A stretch of DNA of 64,000 nt. Origin: Coniferiporia sulphurascens. Lineage: Eukaryota > Basidiomycota > Agaricomycetes > Hymenochaetales > Hymenochaetaceae. The DNA is taken from the NCBI GenBank assembly GCA_002794785.1, contig NBBA01000011.1:682001-746000 (forward strand), given 5' to 3'. How positions within the stretch are numbered: position 1 is the first letter of the stretch; each line of letters begins with the position of its first letter. Under the pieces are notes generated by a model, which searched no databases, was not told the DNA's origin, and saw only the letters and a program-made list of their open reading frames with translations. A program made the position numbers and the translations under genes. Below are positions 11,998 to 23,124 of the stretch, piece after piece.

Positions 11998-13868
11998 TTA
12001 AAATAGCGATTCCTCTGCCCACGTCTCTCCTTGATTCTTCGTATACATATCGTCGTCGCCCATTTGTGCCCAGTCGGAGTTGTCCTTGTTCCTAAGGGAC
12101 TGCAAAAGACAAAAGTCAGAATTAAGCTGGGAGCACACACCAGAAGCGAGTAGGGTAAGAAAAAAGAGGGGATATAATGAACGGACCTTGCTCAAAAATT
12201 CGCGGCTCCGTCCCATTTTCCTGTCCAGCTCAGCTATGACCGCACCCTGGTCCTGTGTTGAAGCAAGCAGTTGGTCGATCTGCGTCTTTGAGAAAGTTGG
12301 TACTGCGTCGCCGAACGTGACTGTCCCATCGGCGGCTATCGAGCCGATAATTTCACCGTCTTCAATCTAGAATTCAGATGAAGTGGGAAAAAGATGTTGA
12401 GTCGATGTACGAGGAACGAGAGAAGTATCCGGGAGATCATAATGGCGGAGAACATGGTGCTTCCGTGATTTCGACGGTTTTATATAGAAGGAACGAAGCT
12501 AGAGGATAGCTATTTTGGGAAGCGAGTGGTAGAACGCACCATGTTGACTATAACTGCACGGACGGATTCCTCATTGGGCAGATTCACAGCCTTCCCAATC
12601 TCAGCCATTGAAAGAGATATGTATGTCCCAGTCAGCTTTTTTATTGCCCATCGCCGACCACGCTCCAAAACTTGCTTGACAAGTCCGAGGTTTTTATCCT
12701 GTAACGTGATTCCATAAGCGAATGTCGTAGCGACATGCATGCCAGTAGTGAAAAGCGGCTTACAGACTCAAACGTGCTAGTATTTCTTTCCAGCGCCTTC
12801 TCGAGCTGGACGGTCTGTAACGGGTAAATATTCACGAGCGCGCCATACGGCGACTTCCTGAATAAGTTCACCAAGGTCGCGCTCACGTACTTTGGTACGT
12901 CTTTCACCTATCGTACTTTCTCAATACGGATCCACCATCATTGCATATTGACCAGACAGACCTTCCCATATATGATGAGCTGCACAAGTGCGAGCTTTTT
13001 GAGAGCCTCGAACTGAATTGCAGCAGGTACCTGTGCGGGACTGCCCACAACTATTTCGAAACACTCTTCGGCTGCCGCCCATCGCTTGAGCGCCGCGAGT
13101 GCCATCCCACCCGCATAATGATACACGAGATTGTCATTATAATTCAAGTCAGAGATCGTCGTATCGATTTCCGTAATCGGTACGCCGAGCACGGGAAGAG
13201 CAGTGCTGAAGTTTCGCGTGGCGACACACGTCCGGAGGAAGATGGGGTGTACGGTCGTAAGGTAGTTTAGGGAAGGGGGATAACGCATCACAAGATCGAG
13301 CAGGAGAGGGATACATTGTTCAAGCTATGAGCTTTGTAAGTCTACCGCAGATCGAATGTGGATGGACGACAGACCGTAGCTTCGGTTGTATAAAGTGAGA
13401 CGATTCCCTTCGCGAGCAGGGTGACTAAAAACCACAACTTCAGCGCGTAGATAACTCAAAGTTATAAGACGCACCTCGTTCTGGTGCAAGGCGAGCTTTC
13501 ACAGGATCAAACTCCTTGCAAAACGTTTGGATAGCCGACAAAGGTGGAATGGGGGCATTCGGCACCGTGAGACGCGCCGATCTGGGCCGCGTTTGTTTGG
13601 CACACCGCGCTCCAAAGCGCTACGAGATTACTCACAGCAAGTAAAGATATCCCAACGTGTTGTTGTGAACATCTAAGATGGACAAGGGGTCCTGGCCATC
13701 GCCCAATAGACTTGCATATAGCAACTCGCGAATCTCTTTTGAACCGAAGTTCTTCAAGGACTGATTGAGTTGCCCATCGTCCTGTGAGCTTGTAATTTCG
13801 TTCAAGATGGCATCGATGGAGACTTGGGAAGATCCCGAGGCTGTGGGCGCTGTTGAGCTGGAAGCCAT
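11998..13868 (-). CDS. csn3: COP9 signalosome complex subunit 3 (PCI domain)
   Basis: Eight exons on the minus strand: 13868-13636, 13581-13475, 13424-13375, 13324-12962, 12907-12764, 12698-12540, 12366-12187 and 12099-11998, 445 residues. CSN3 is a scaffold subunit of the COP9 signalosome, which removes NEDD8 from cullins in the nucleus and cytosol. Family landmarks: IREL...LLGDGQDPLSIL; SARLTVPNAPIPPLSAIQTFCKEFDPVKARLAPERVTLLAKGI; RYPPSLNYLTTVHPIF; and YNDNLVYHYAGGMALAALKRWAAAEECFEI followed by PAAIQFEALKKLALVQLI. A winged-helix PCI region follows, with KKLTGTYISLSMAEIGKAV and IEDGEIIGSIAADGTVTF. The 50 bp exon 3 uses the weak donor GTCTGT; reading through it would meet a stop, so this splice is needed. 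The start ATG gives a Ser/Thr-rich N-terminus as expected. Confidence 0.85.
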
Positions 13869-14233
13869 TACTCAGTTGAAGCGCTGATTATACGCGCGGG
13901 CCCGTCGCAGTAGATCCAGTAAGACAATAATTGAATTAGTTAGCTATTCGGAGCTCAACTATGGAATTTTCGGATTACCAGGCGAGTTCAGATGACTTTC
14001 AAGCTTTGTACGTTAGAGAAAACTCGAAGGACACTCGCAAGTTGCGCGCTGCTCGCTGTGTCTGAGCCTCGGGTCCAGTTGAAGACGCGCCGTGCGTTCA
14101 TGTCAGGCTCAGAATGGTGTATGTTTCCCACAAAAGTGCACGTGTAGCGCCGGTACAAAACGGAAATTGTTATGTAATACATCCCTAAAGGAGCTCTCCG
14201 TATCGGATGCACTCACTAGCTAAGTACCACTAC
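13869..14233. other. CSN3 upstream region
   Basis: 365 bp between the CSN3 start codon and the MITE. It presumably contains the CSN3 promoter. No other feature is seen. Confidence 0.4.
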
Positions 14234-14902
14234 TACTATCATGTGACCCCTGTTGCAAAGTTTGCAACAGGGGTCACCTTCAATTCCTGGCTTCCACAAT
14301 TCATAACAATTGCCGAAATTTCTCACAATGGAAGTATACTAGTGCAGTTTTATACCTGTGAATTTTTTCTCACAAAATAATTCTGTGTTGTGAGTCTGCA
14401 GGCAAAACAGTAGATTCATCCATGGTCAACACCCCCCCAGGTCTCCCGGCTCACATGATATTCCCGAGATTTGCTACGACATCTACATTACCATATACTA
14501 TACATCCTGTCGGTATATGCCACACTATCTACAAGAGAAACATATATTATAAATATTTTCTAGGATGCGTTCTTTTCAAAAGGTGACGGAAGAGTGACAA
14601 AATGCGATACATTTTTAAACTCCGATTTAGACTGGTTCCCGCAGGCGAAGTCGTGCTTAGCCTGTGCCGAAGCCATTTTAATCGGAGTCTGAATACTACT
14701 GTGACGTTCTGTGACAAAAACTTTGCAAGAGGGGGCACCTCTGCCCCGGACGTTTGTGCAAAATCAAACTACCTCGAAATTTCTTCAGGAGGCGTAAGAA
14801 TATGACCATTTTACACATGCAAATTTTCAAGAGCTAAAAACGAGTTTGAGCGACAGCAGGAGCAAAAAACTGAAAGTTTGCAACAGGGGTCACACGATAG
14901 TA
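14234..14902. mobile_element. MITE with TA target duplication (mariner/pogo-like, non-autonomous)
   Basis: The element proper is 14236-14900 (665 bp), flanked by TA at 14234-14235 and 14901-14902. Its ends are inverted repeats: CTATCATGTGACCCC on the left and the complement of CTATCGTGTGACCCC on the right, extending through CTGTTGCAAA (about 24 of 25 positions identical). The left end also forms a near-perfect hairpin, a 17 bp arm at 14243-14259 and its complement at 14261-14277 around one central base. No transposase frame is present. TA duplication and short inverted repeats suit mobilisation by a Tc1/mariner/pogo-type transposase (inference). Confidence 0.7.
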
Positions 14903-16453
14903 GAACATCAGACCAGAGAGGATGACGGGAGCCTTCCAAAGGGTAACATGCTGCTGTCCCTAACCATCGGTCCCATATAAACTCATCAGAAGTCCATGAA
15001 ACTGTCCCGAACGCAGTTTGACTACGGCTGCCGGCACGAGCGGCGAGCCACAGGTTGAACATCGTGACGTTAAACTAAGTTCACCTCGGAGGTATGTCTG
15101 TGAAGCTGGAAACCGTGGAAACGAGGGTTGACTCGATTTTCTAGTTCCGTCTATATTTTCACCCGCCTTGACGGACAAGTACGTTGCCTATCTGAGGTAC
15201 GCACGTAGTCAAAAGATGGAAAAAGGAAGCGTGATTCCCTCGCCCTGCGAATTCCGAAGAAAGCTCGTCAGAATTGAGTTGAATCGAGGATGCTACTATG
15301 TAATTGCGTAGTCTATGTGAAGGCACTTGTAACGGAACTTTGTTAACTTTGTTGCCAGTACTTGCTGGAGAGTTTATTGACTCAATTCAGTTTCCTAATA
15401 GACTAATACTCCGAAAGGGTTTTTCCAACCCATCCCGGGGGCCGTTTAGATCTATGATACTTAATATCTACTAGTTAATACGCAATCATCTTCTTCATGG
15501 CGTGCTCAACGGCCGATCGGTGGCTACCCTGCCGCGAAAATATCGTTGGGAGTCCAGACGCACACCCACTAGGTAGAGTTCAAAGTTTTTTTTTTCCACC
15601 CAGAATCGCGAACCCGCAGGGCTGGGTAGCCAACAGGACGTTGCGTTCTCTTCCATCTCCAAATCAAGCACGACTTCTAGTAGGGTAGCTAAATGGTTAA
15701 ATAATCTTGCGCCCGCCCGCGGGCATGACCGCTCTCGTCATCTCCACAACAGTTCAGTCCCTTGTCCGCAGGTAACCCCCCCGTTTCGAGTGCACGTCTT
15801 CACATGCCCCAACACGCTGATAACCGGACGAACAACAGTGTTGCTGTGAGGCAGGATCGTTGACATCTCCCTCTTATTCCCTACTTCCTTTGTAGTAGCC
15901 AGTAACTGTCTATTAAGAGACCGGCGGCGCTAGCCAAATTCTCATTGGGGCCCTATCCGAGTTTCCCGATTACGGTAGTGATGGAGAGACAGCCAAGGCA
16001 TACAAATGGCGTTACAGGGGAGAATCGAAGCAATTGATGCGCACCACCGTGACCTCGCAGGTACCAAAAGCAAACACGAACTGAATGCCCTTACCGAAGC
16101 ACAGATTGGCTCGGTCGAAACGCTAACCCGCAACTTCCCAAAGGTTCCGATGAATTCACCGTACAAACGGGGCCTCGCTTCGTCGATAGCCTGGGAACGT
16201 ATGGGAATGCGAACCCCAAACTTCGAAGATGCGCTCATTCCGCTACGATTGCGGCGAAAGTCTCTGGTCTCTAGTATATCCTTAACAGAGCCACGAAGAT
16301 CAAAATGAAGTAGGAATTTTAATCAGTTTTAAAGAAATACAATCTATACAGTCCTGCGTGTCCAACCGATCCGGTCCAGACAAAGACATTGCACGCTTCC
16401 GAAGTCCTTTAGCAATATGTTGTGTGACTCAGAACAACCTCGGATGGAGGAAA
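14903..16453. other. gene-poor interval
   Basis: Lies between the MITE and the quinone reductase gene. An open frame at 16006-16308 starts with ATG and runs 100 residues, but has no recognisable motif and a similar-length frame opposes it, so I do not call it. A T9 run lies near 15587. No RNA gene or repeat is seen. Confidence 0.45.
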
Positions 16454-17418
16454 TCAAAATGCGACCTTCGCAACGGTCTCGTAAAAAGTTTTTCCGTGGA
16501 TCTTTGCTATGTCGAGCTCGAGAGCGGAGGGTTGGCGGACACCGGTGGGTGCCGCGAACGTGCCTGCACCCCATGGCGATCCACCGTGAACCTCTTCGAG
16601 GTTCGTAAGAAGCGGGAACGCGTTCTTGTAGCCAAGAGGTACGTAGAGGATACCGTGATGGGTCAGCGTCGAGAGCGCGTTCGAAACGGTCGTTTCCTGT
16701 CCTCCACCAGGGGAGCCGGTGCTGACGAAGATTCCAGCGTACTTGCCGTGGAGCGCACCCCTTCCCCAAAGGCCACCAGTCCTATCCCAGAAGGCCTACA
16801 GTAGGTTGTATGCGGTGTGAATGGATGAGGGCGCGGTGGACAAGCTGTGAGTGCCAGGATATACCAAGATGGTGGAAAGCACGCACCTTCCACTGGCCAG
16901 GGAAGTTACCGTAACGAGTGGGGATACCCAAGAGGAACGCATCGAAGTTCTCAAGCTCTTCCGGCTCGATAATGGGGTAGTCGGGCTTGGGGGCGGCGTA
17001 CAACTTTGCGAGAGCCTCAGGAGCGAGCGTCTCCGGAATCCTGGAAACTTTTAGCACTCCTGCCATTACATACGGAAAAGAAAACGCACTGGTAGATGGT
17101 CACTGCGCCACCGGCAGACTCGACACCAGCCTTGACCGACTCCGCCACTTAACGCATACATCAATAACCTCCGAGTAATGATACGGACACCGATACACAC
17201 TCACTCTTTGCTATGTGGCCGTACATAGAGTAGATGATGATCGCGACTTTGGGGGCCATTTTGAGTGATTCAGTTGCAGTATTGGCGCTAGTAGCGGGGG
17301 CTGGTTGGGTAGTAGGTTGAGTAGATTGTGCGGGTTGTGCGGGTTGTGCGGGTTGGGTCTTTGTAGGCTGCAGCTTCTCCTCGAAGTTGTTCTTTGTCCT
17401 TTTGGAGGGGAAGCACAT
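16454..17418 (-). CDS. NAD(P)H:quinone oxidoreductase, WrbA/Pst2/Ycp4 flavodoxin family
   Basis: Four minus-strand exons: 17418-17205, 17147-17090, 17040-16887 and 16795-16454, 255 residues. The enzyme binds FMN and reduces quinones by two electrons, protecting against oxidative stress; basidiomycete members also reduce lignin-derived quinones. Evidence: [26 protein letters not shown] (FMN-phosphate loop), [70 protein letters not shown] and [20 protein letters not shown]. The start chosen is the inner Met giving [11 protein letters not shown], which I recall as conserved in fungal homologues; an in-frame ATG five codons upstream (17433) is also possible. [13 protein letters not shown] linker of about 50 residues precedes the flavodoxin core; the N-terminal Cys could be acylated (inference). 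Confidence 0.9.
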
Positions 17419-20400
17419 GTACGATGGAATCACCGGCTTGTCGAGACTGGGGTCTTTTATATATGCGCAGTTCGTGGCAAGAATTAGATTATCTGTTTAT
17501 CGCGCAATATAATATTCCGCCGCTGCACGAGCTCGCGGCCGGCCATGGGATATCTTTTCTTGTTTAGGAAGGAGGGTATGAGAATCCATTGCTCGTTTAG
17601 GAAGCATCCTGACGAATCGGCCCATTCTTCGGACAACATGACATACTCGTCCGCCGGATCACCTGCCATTTCGTGCTTTCTCGAAATTTTTATGCATTAG
17701 CAAGCAACTCTCAGCCCTCCGAATCGGCCCCCTGTCCAGCCCGCGATAATAATCGGATTTCGACTTTGCAGTGCCTGCCAGGGCCCTACGTGGATGCGTT
17801 TTGTTCAAATTCGGTCTATCTGTTGTCTTACAATTTAATTTTCAGCCCTTGAAGTTTTCGGCTTAGCGATAGCAGTTGAATTGGTTGCGTCAACTATCTT
17901 TGGTCAAACAACATTTTCCTCCCGAACAGGACCGGACGACGTCAGAACTTCCCCGGCTGTTACTAAGTGCTAGGTATCAGTTAAGAAAGTTACTCCCGCT
18001 GTTCGCCCAGCGCTTCTCCTCTCGAGGTCATCTCCGTGTCGCGGTTTTAGTCACTACGGAGGGCCTAGCGCGCACGTGCCTTATCGCAGAGGCCCTAGTC
18101 CCGCTTGATTTTATTTCCTGTGGCATTCTATGTCAGGACTCCGTACCGGAGAAGCCTGGTAAAGTGCTGCCTATTGGCGTATCACTACAAACCGCCTGTC
18201 AATGCCCGCAGAAGTACAGTTTTAAAGCGTATTGACTACGAATTGAGATGTAAAAATAACTGCGGCACAGGGGCAGAAGGGTATAGCAGATTGGTGCTGG
18301 CTTGATGATGGAACCCCGTCCTTCGGATGCTGCCGGTACCTTGCAGGCCGAATCTTAACATCAATTAATGAATGAATCGTCTCCCTCCCATGAGTATTTA
18401 CTATCGTGTGCCCCTCTTATTGAAAGCACATTCGAATCAAAACCCCTCAAGATTTAAAGAAAGACCAGCCAGAAATATTTATATACTTCACTTGAATTTT
18501 TTCGATGCCGTCACCATCCAGAAATCCAAGGTTCGCCCACGAATGTGACTTCGTCAGAGGACATACGATAGTACACAACTAATGCCTTAATCAAGTTTTG
18601 TATCGGTACACTTAACGCTAGCGGATCCTGTGAGGATCTGTGCCAGCGACATGGAGACTTTCAGTCCTCGGGGCACCGGTCGATAATTATACCATGTTCC
18701 CGTCTTAAGAGCGATCCATCACATCTTAACTAATAACCTTCACATGCGCTCGGAGTCGCGAATGTTAGCTTACAATAGAGCTGCTGGAAGACAGAACTGT
18801 TCCGGAGTTTTCGATTTATTAAAGAAACATCGATCACGGGAAAGTATTTTACCTTAGCGTGGCAAGCTCCAGAAATTAATGGAACCTGGACTCAAGGCGT
18901 GAGTAACTAGTCCAAGAAGATACACACCAACCATCAGAATCACTGGCACTTGTACCAAAGCGGGTCCAAAGAATCGAGTAATTTGAATCGGGTCATAATC
19001 TGTTCAAGCTAAACAGATCGAGACCAAGCCAGACACAGATGTATTCGTGAATTGCCCGTGCAATAGGTGCCGATACCCGCGGAGACAGTGTCCTTTGCGC
19101 GCGGGATGACACGCAATCTTAGTCCAGTCTATAAGGAAGGAAGTCTTACTCGCCTTAGCAGCGGCGTCTGCGACTTCGGGTTCAGACAACGCAAATGAGA
19201 TGCACGCTGCAGCAGTGCCGTCGTTGTGCTCTCTCACTGCCCCAATGTTAGCTTTCGCCAGATTGGTCTCATCGTGCGCGTCTTGGGACTATCGTCCCCA
19301 TTGTATGTGCTCGCCATCCGCGTTGACACTACCCTCTTTCCATGCAGTGCATAAGATGCAATCGCATCCGAGACATGGGCTGCCCTCTTCGGCGCATCGG
19401 TATGCGGGACAGCCGTCTTGGCCTCGATCGGAGGGTGTGCCATCGTGTCTTCCCTTCCGAGCTCAGAACAGGTCTATTCCCATCAAGTAGGACGGTCTTG
19501 CGCCTCAGATATAGGAGCTTCAGTGAGGTGGAGTTCCGATAGCGCTTTAAGGCATGCTGCGTTCGAAGTAATCAAGCGGAGGACGCGCCCGAACCTGTAT
19601 TTTTTTGGATTAGAACAGCATAAGAGGAAAAGTCTCGACGGGCGCACCCTGAACCGCCCAAGCAGGCGGTCCCCTTTCCCCCGTTTCACCATCCGTCACT
19701 TCATATCTGTAGAATAAACGTTCGGCCACGCCAGCTTATCCTTCTGTATTTTTGGGCACGTCCTCGCGTCGTCGACTTATCCAATCGAGAAAGGGGAATA
19801 GCCAAGTTAATTCAACGGTTCGATCGTGGATGTGATGCGTACTCGCGGTACGTGGCGGTTACAGAGGCGCCTGTGGTTAGTGAAAGCAAGACAACAAGGG
19901 CGCTCGTTGTAAAATACTGGCCATCTAGCGTATGCCTGGGCCATCGAGCACTGAGCAACAGCCTGAGTAAGTGCGGAGCACCGACCACATCGCTAGTGGG
20001 AACAGTTCAGTCGCTAATTCGTGTATGTATCGTCCAAGTGTCGCGCAACAATTCGACCTCCGCATGACCGCATCACGATCAACTTCACTGTTGGGGCGGC
20101 ATGATTGCATGCAAAATAGCGATCGACACAGGGAGCGGTACAACGCCGCGGTCATCAAGAAGATTACAGGACTAATCATAAAGGCGACGAACCGAGGCTG
20201 CTCTCAACAGACGACACAATCCCGCTACTCATGATCTCCTCACGGCCGCCCATTTCTCAATCATCGACGATTTTGTCAACGAAAGCCTGAACTTTTTCAT
20301 ATGCGCCTGTTTCTCCGTCGCACCGGTAAGGCTCGCTGAACAGCTTGACGGCAACATTTGCCGGTGCAGAATTCCGAGTCATGTCTACGGGAGAAGTATG

Positions 20401-20816
20401 GCGGCATTCAACAAGGGCGACAGTGTAGTTCCTGGGGGAACACGGGCGCATTCGTGACCATTATCGTTGAGTGCTGAGTCGGATGATGATGGTCAATGGC
20501 ATTGCAAGGAACGCTGGGCTAGGGCATAGAACGACGGCGATAGATTTGATGTGCGTGCGCGCCGGCACCGCAGTCGGTGCCGACAGCGTTCTCTCGACAT
20601 ATCGTTTTTCATCGTGTTCGCTCGCGTAATGCTCTGCCAAACGTACGAGTCGACTCGATGGCTAGTTGTTCTTTTCGCCACCCCAAGCATGTACTTGGGC
20701 GAAGGGCATCCGGAGCCGCACTCATATCATTCCACGTTTCTGTTCATTTACACCTATTTGCTTCCGACTCGCATATTTGAATTTGAAACAGTTACACCTT
20801 TGTCAGGATGACTCCA
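17419..20816. other. gene-poor interval
   Basis: 3.4 kb upstream of the quinone reductase and before the transposon block. Several frames of 60-120 residues occur on both strands (for example 17876-18235 and 19418-19717), but none shows family motifs, consistent splice sites or low-complexity protein structure. The promoter of the quinone reductase gene must lie at the left end. Nothing else is seen. Confidence 0.45.
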
Positions 20817-22623
20817 CAATTGATGGATGCCTGAGTCATGTATTGTCAAGAAGTGCATTGGCTAAAAGGCCTCACCTTCTAATGAACAACAATGGTGCAT
20901 TTTTGATGGCGAAATCTATTGTGAAGTTTGCCAAGTCATAAAATCCAAGGACACTAGCCCAAATATGTATTAATTGCACCCACACATGACTACAGACCAT
21001 ATGGCGCATGTCCCATCATTGGTCATCTATTCATAGAAATTTCATATCAGTGCTTCTATCATGTTCTTTCTCCCACAGGCTTGCTTCTCTAAAGTTCCAT
21101 CATGTTCTATCTCTCACACTGCACAGTTGTCTTAGTAAGTGGATTGTGATTGGCCAGCTATGCCCCAGAACTTGACTCCCCCCAAAGCGACTCACCACTC
21201 TGAACAGTATAAATAGAGAGCCTTTTGCAGCCTGGTACTTCATCCTCATCCCCCTCCCCTCAGGTAAAAACCACTGCTGTCTTTACCCAACTCTGCAATC
21301 TAAACTGCGCATTATATCCCCCTCTGTCATCTACCTATCAGGTCACTACTGTCTGTTGTCTGGGGATTCCTCCATCATCAACTGCGCATTTTTCCTACCA
21401 AGCCAGTCAGCATATTGACATTTTGCGAAGTAAAGGTAAGCAATATTACTATGTCTTTGCTAATAAACAGTTATTTATTTTGAGATTCTACACTCTTTGA
21501 TTGTAGTCTGAAGTGCTGCATATTGCTACCATACATATACCAAGTCTTGCTGGACTAAATTCTGCAAGACCCAGGTAAGTAACTATCACCTTATTTTTAT
21601 ACAAGTTCTCATGTGCAGGATACTATTATCTATTTAGCTATCTGCCAGAAACTTGTTGCATATTGTGGCCCCAGAGATTATCTTGCCATTATAACTGTGC
21701 ATTATATACCATTCCAAGGTCAGTCATCCCAATAAAAAAGTGTTTTATACAACATTTATTAATTCCTTTATCTGTCCCTTCTTCTAAGATTACCAGACTT
21801 GGCTTATTAGCACACTGCTCTGCAGGAGTATACCTTGTCAGATTCACAGACATATGTATGTTCAACTGCTCTATTGATAATGTCCTGATTCCCATGCTAA
21901 TATCCACCTTTGTGTTTTCTTGCCCCTTCCATACCTTTCTATGGATGCTTTGACTTTTTTGCTTCTCCTACTAACCTGCCCACAGCCATCTTCATCCTCT
22001 TATTCATCCTCTGGCAACTCCCACCCATGAATGTCACTTGGCATGCAGAACATCCCTATTCAAATCACCCTGTATTCCGCAGACAATGTGAGATGGCTGC
22101 ATGGGAGGCAGGCTTATACATCTATGGTAATCAACTGAGGCATGCAAAAATACGGTATGTGGCTTATTCCTATTAATGACTATGTATGCATCTAATAAAC
22201 ATGTAAAAACTTAAGCTCTACACTTCATACATCAACACCTGAAGATCAGTATTCACACCTGACAGTGACCTTCAGGCACCAAGTAGGCAGGTGGACTCGG
22301 ACAAATACATATCATATACCCTATGTACAGATTGTATGTGAACATTTTCTTAACACTTGCAGACTTTGAAGTATACTCTAACATTTGTTCATTTTCCCTT
22401 GTGTTGTGCAGGGTCCATACTTTTATCATGGATATTTTGTCACTGAGTGTGCAACATAACCAAAAGCATACTTGGGATAATACCAGAGAGGTGTCATGTG
22501 CAGCTGGACCATACAGATACAGAAATTGTATACCCCCCATTCTGTTACTTAAGTTTTCAAGTTGGATTTGGATGATGTATAATGATGAGTCCTAATAAAT
22601 ATGTATAATATATGTGATGTTTC
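20817..22623. other. AT-rich, unclassified repeat-like DNA
   Basis: Composition changes near 20.8 kb to AT-rich DNA resembling the retroelement block that follows. It contains a TATAAATAGAGAGCC stretch near 21210 resembling an LTR promoter, and repeated phrases such as CTGCGCATTATAT / CTGTGCATTATATACC near 21306 and 21695. No pol-like protein is readable. It is probably an old, degraded transposon. Confidence 0.35.
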
Positions 22624-22709
22624 TGTTACAAATTTCCCTTACTCATTGCCTTTATCAGCATCAGTCATGTTCACTGACTGATCCTAACCTCATGATCAGT
22701 CAGACTCTT

Positions 22710-22965
22710 TATTAAATAAATATAACGAATGAACTAAATATAAAGATGGTCATATGAACATCCATCTTACTAAGTATATGATAATGCAATGATAACGCCA
22801 TACGATAGGAGCTATGATAGTTATAGTATACATAGCTCACAGTAGATGTATATAAGGAGAGCTGGTCTCTGCCATGAAATACATCAGTTTACGCTGATAA
22901 CCCACCTTTGCCTCAACTTCACCACTGCACCTCATTGTCTACCACAATGTGCATAGATTTTAAGA
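22710..22965 (+). repeat. 5' LTR of the copia element
   Basis: 256 bp starting TATTAAATAAATATAA and ending GATTTTAAGA; same length as the 3' LTR, with 14 substitutions between them. Contains TATATAAGGAGAG (near 22849) as a likely promoter. Confidence 0.85.
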
Positions 22966-22983
22966 GGTTATGAGCCTTGACTC
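22966..22983 (+). promoter_or_regulatory. copia primer-binding site (half initiator-tRNA-Met type)
   Basis: Directly after the 5' LTR is GGTTATGAGCC, complementary to the anticodon stem-loop sequence GGCTCATAACC of initiator tRNA-Met. Copia-group elements are known to prime with a tRNA-iMet fragment. The match is judged from memory of the tRNA. Confidence 0.6.
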
Positions 22984-23124
22984 TACAACTAATGAGATGA
23001 TTAACGAATTTATAAATCCTCAAATAATGAAACTATGTCTGACAGACAGAAACCAAACACTTGTGAGCAAACACATTTGCAAAAACTATCAGGATTATGA
23101 ATAATTGCTAACAAACTAAAAATA

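Noticed and set aside
13325..13424. Apparent frameshift and stop in CSN3 near 13.3-13.4 kb
   Set aside because: A 50 bp intron (13374-13325, donor GTCTGT, acceptor ATAG) joins GIVSLYTTEAT to LEQCIPLLLDL in phase with normal family spacing, so no lesion is needed.
14243..14277. Transcription terminator hairpin
   Set aside because: The palindrome is one end of a TA-flanked element whose complement recurs 617 bp away; the MITE explanation covers both.
16006..16308. 100-codon ATG frame (MALQGRIEAIDAHHRDLAG...)
   Set aside because: No motif, no splice context, and an opposing frame of similar length exists; insufficient to call a gene.
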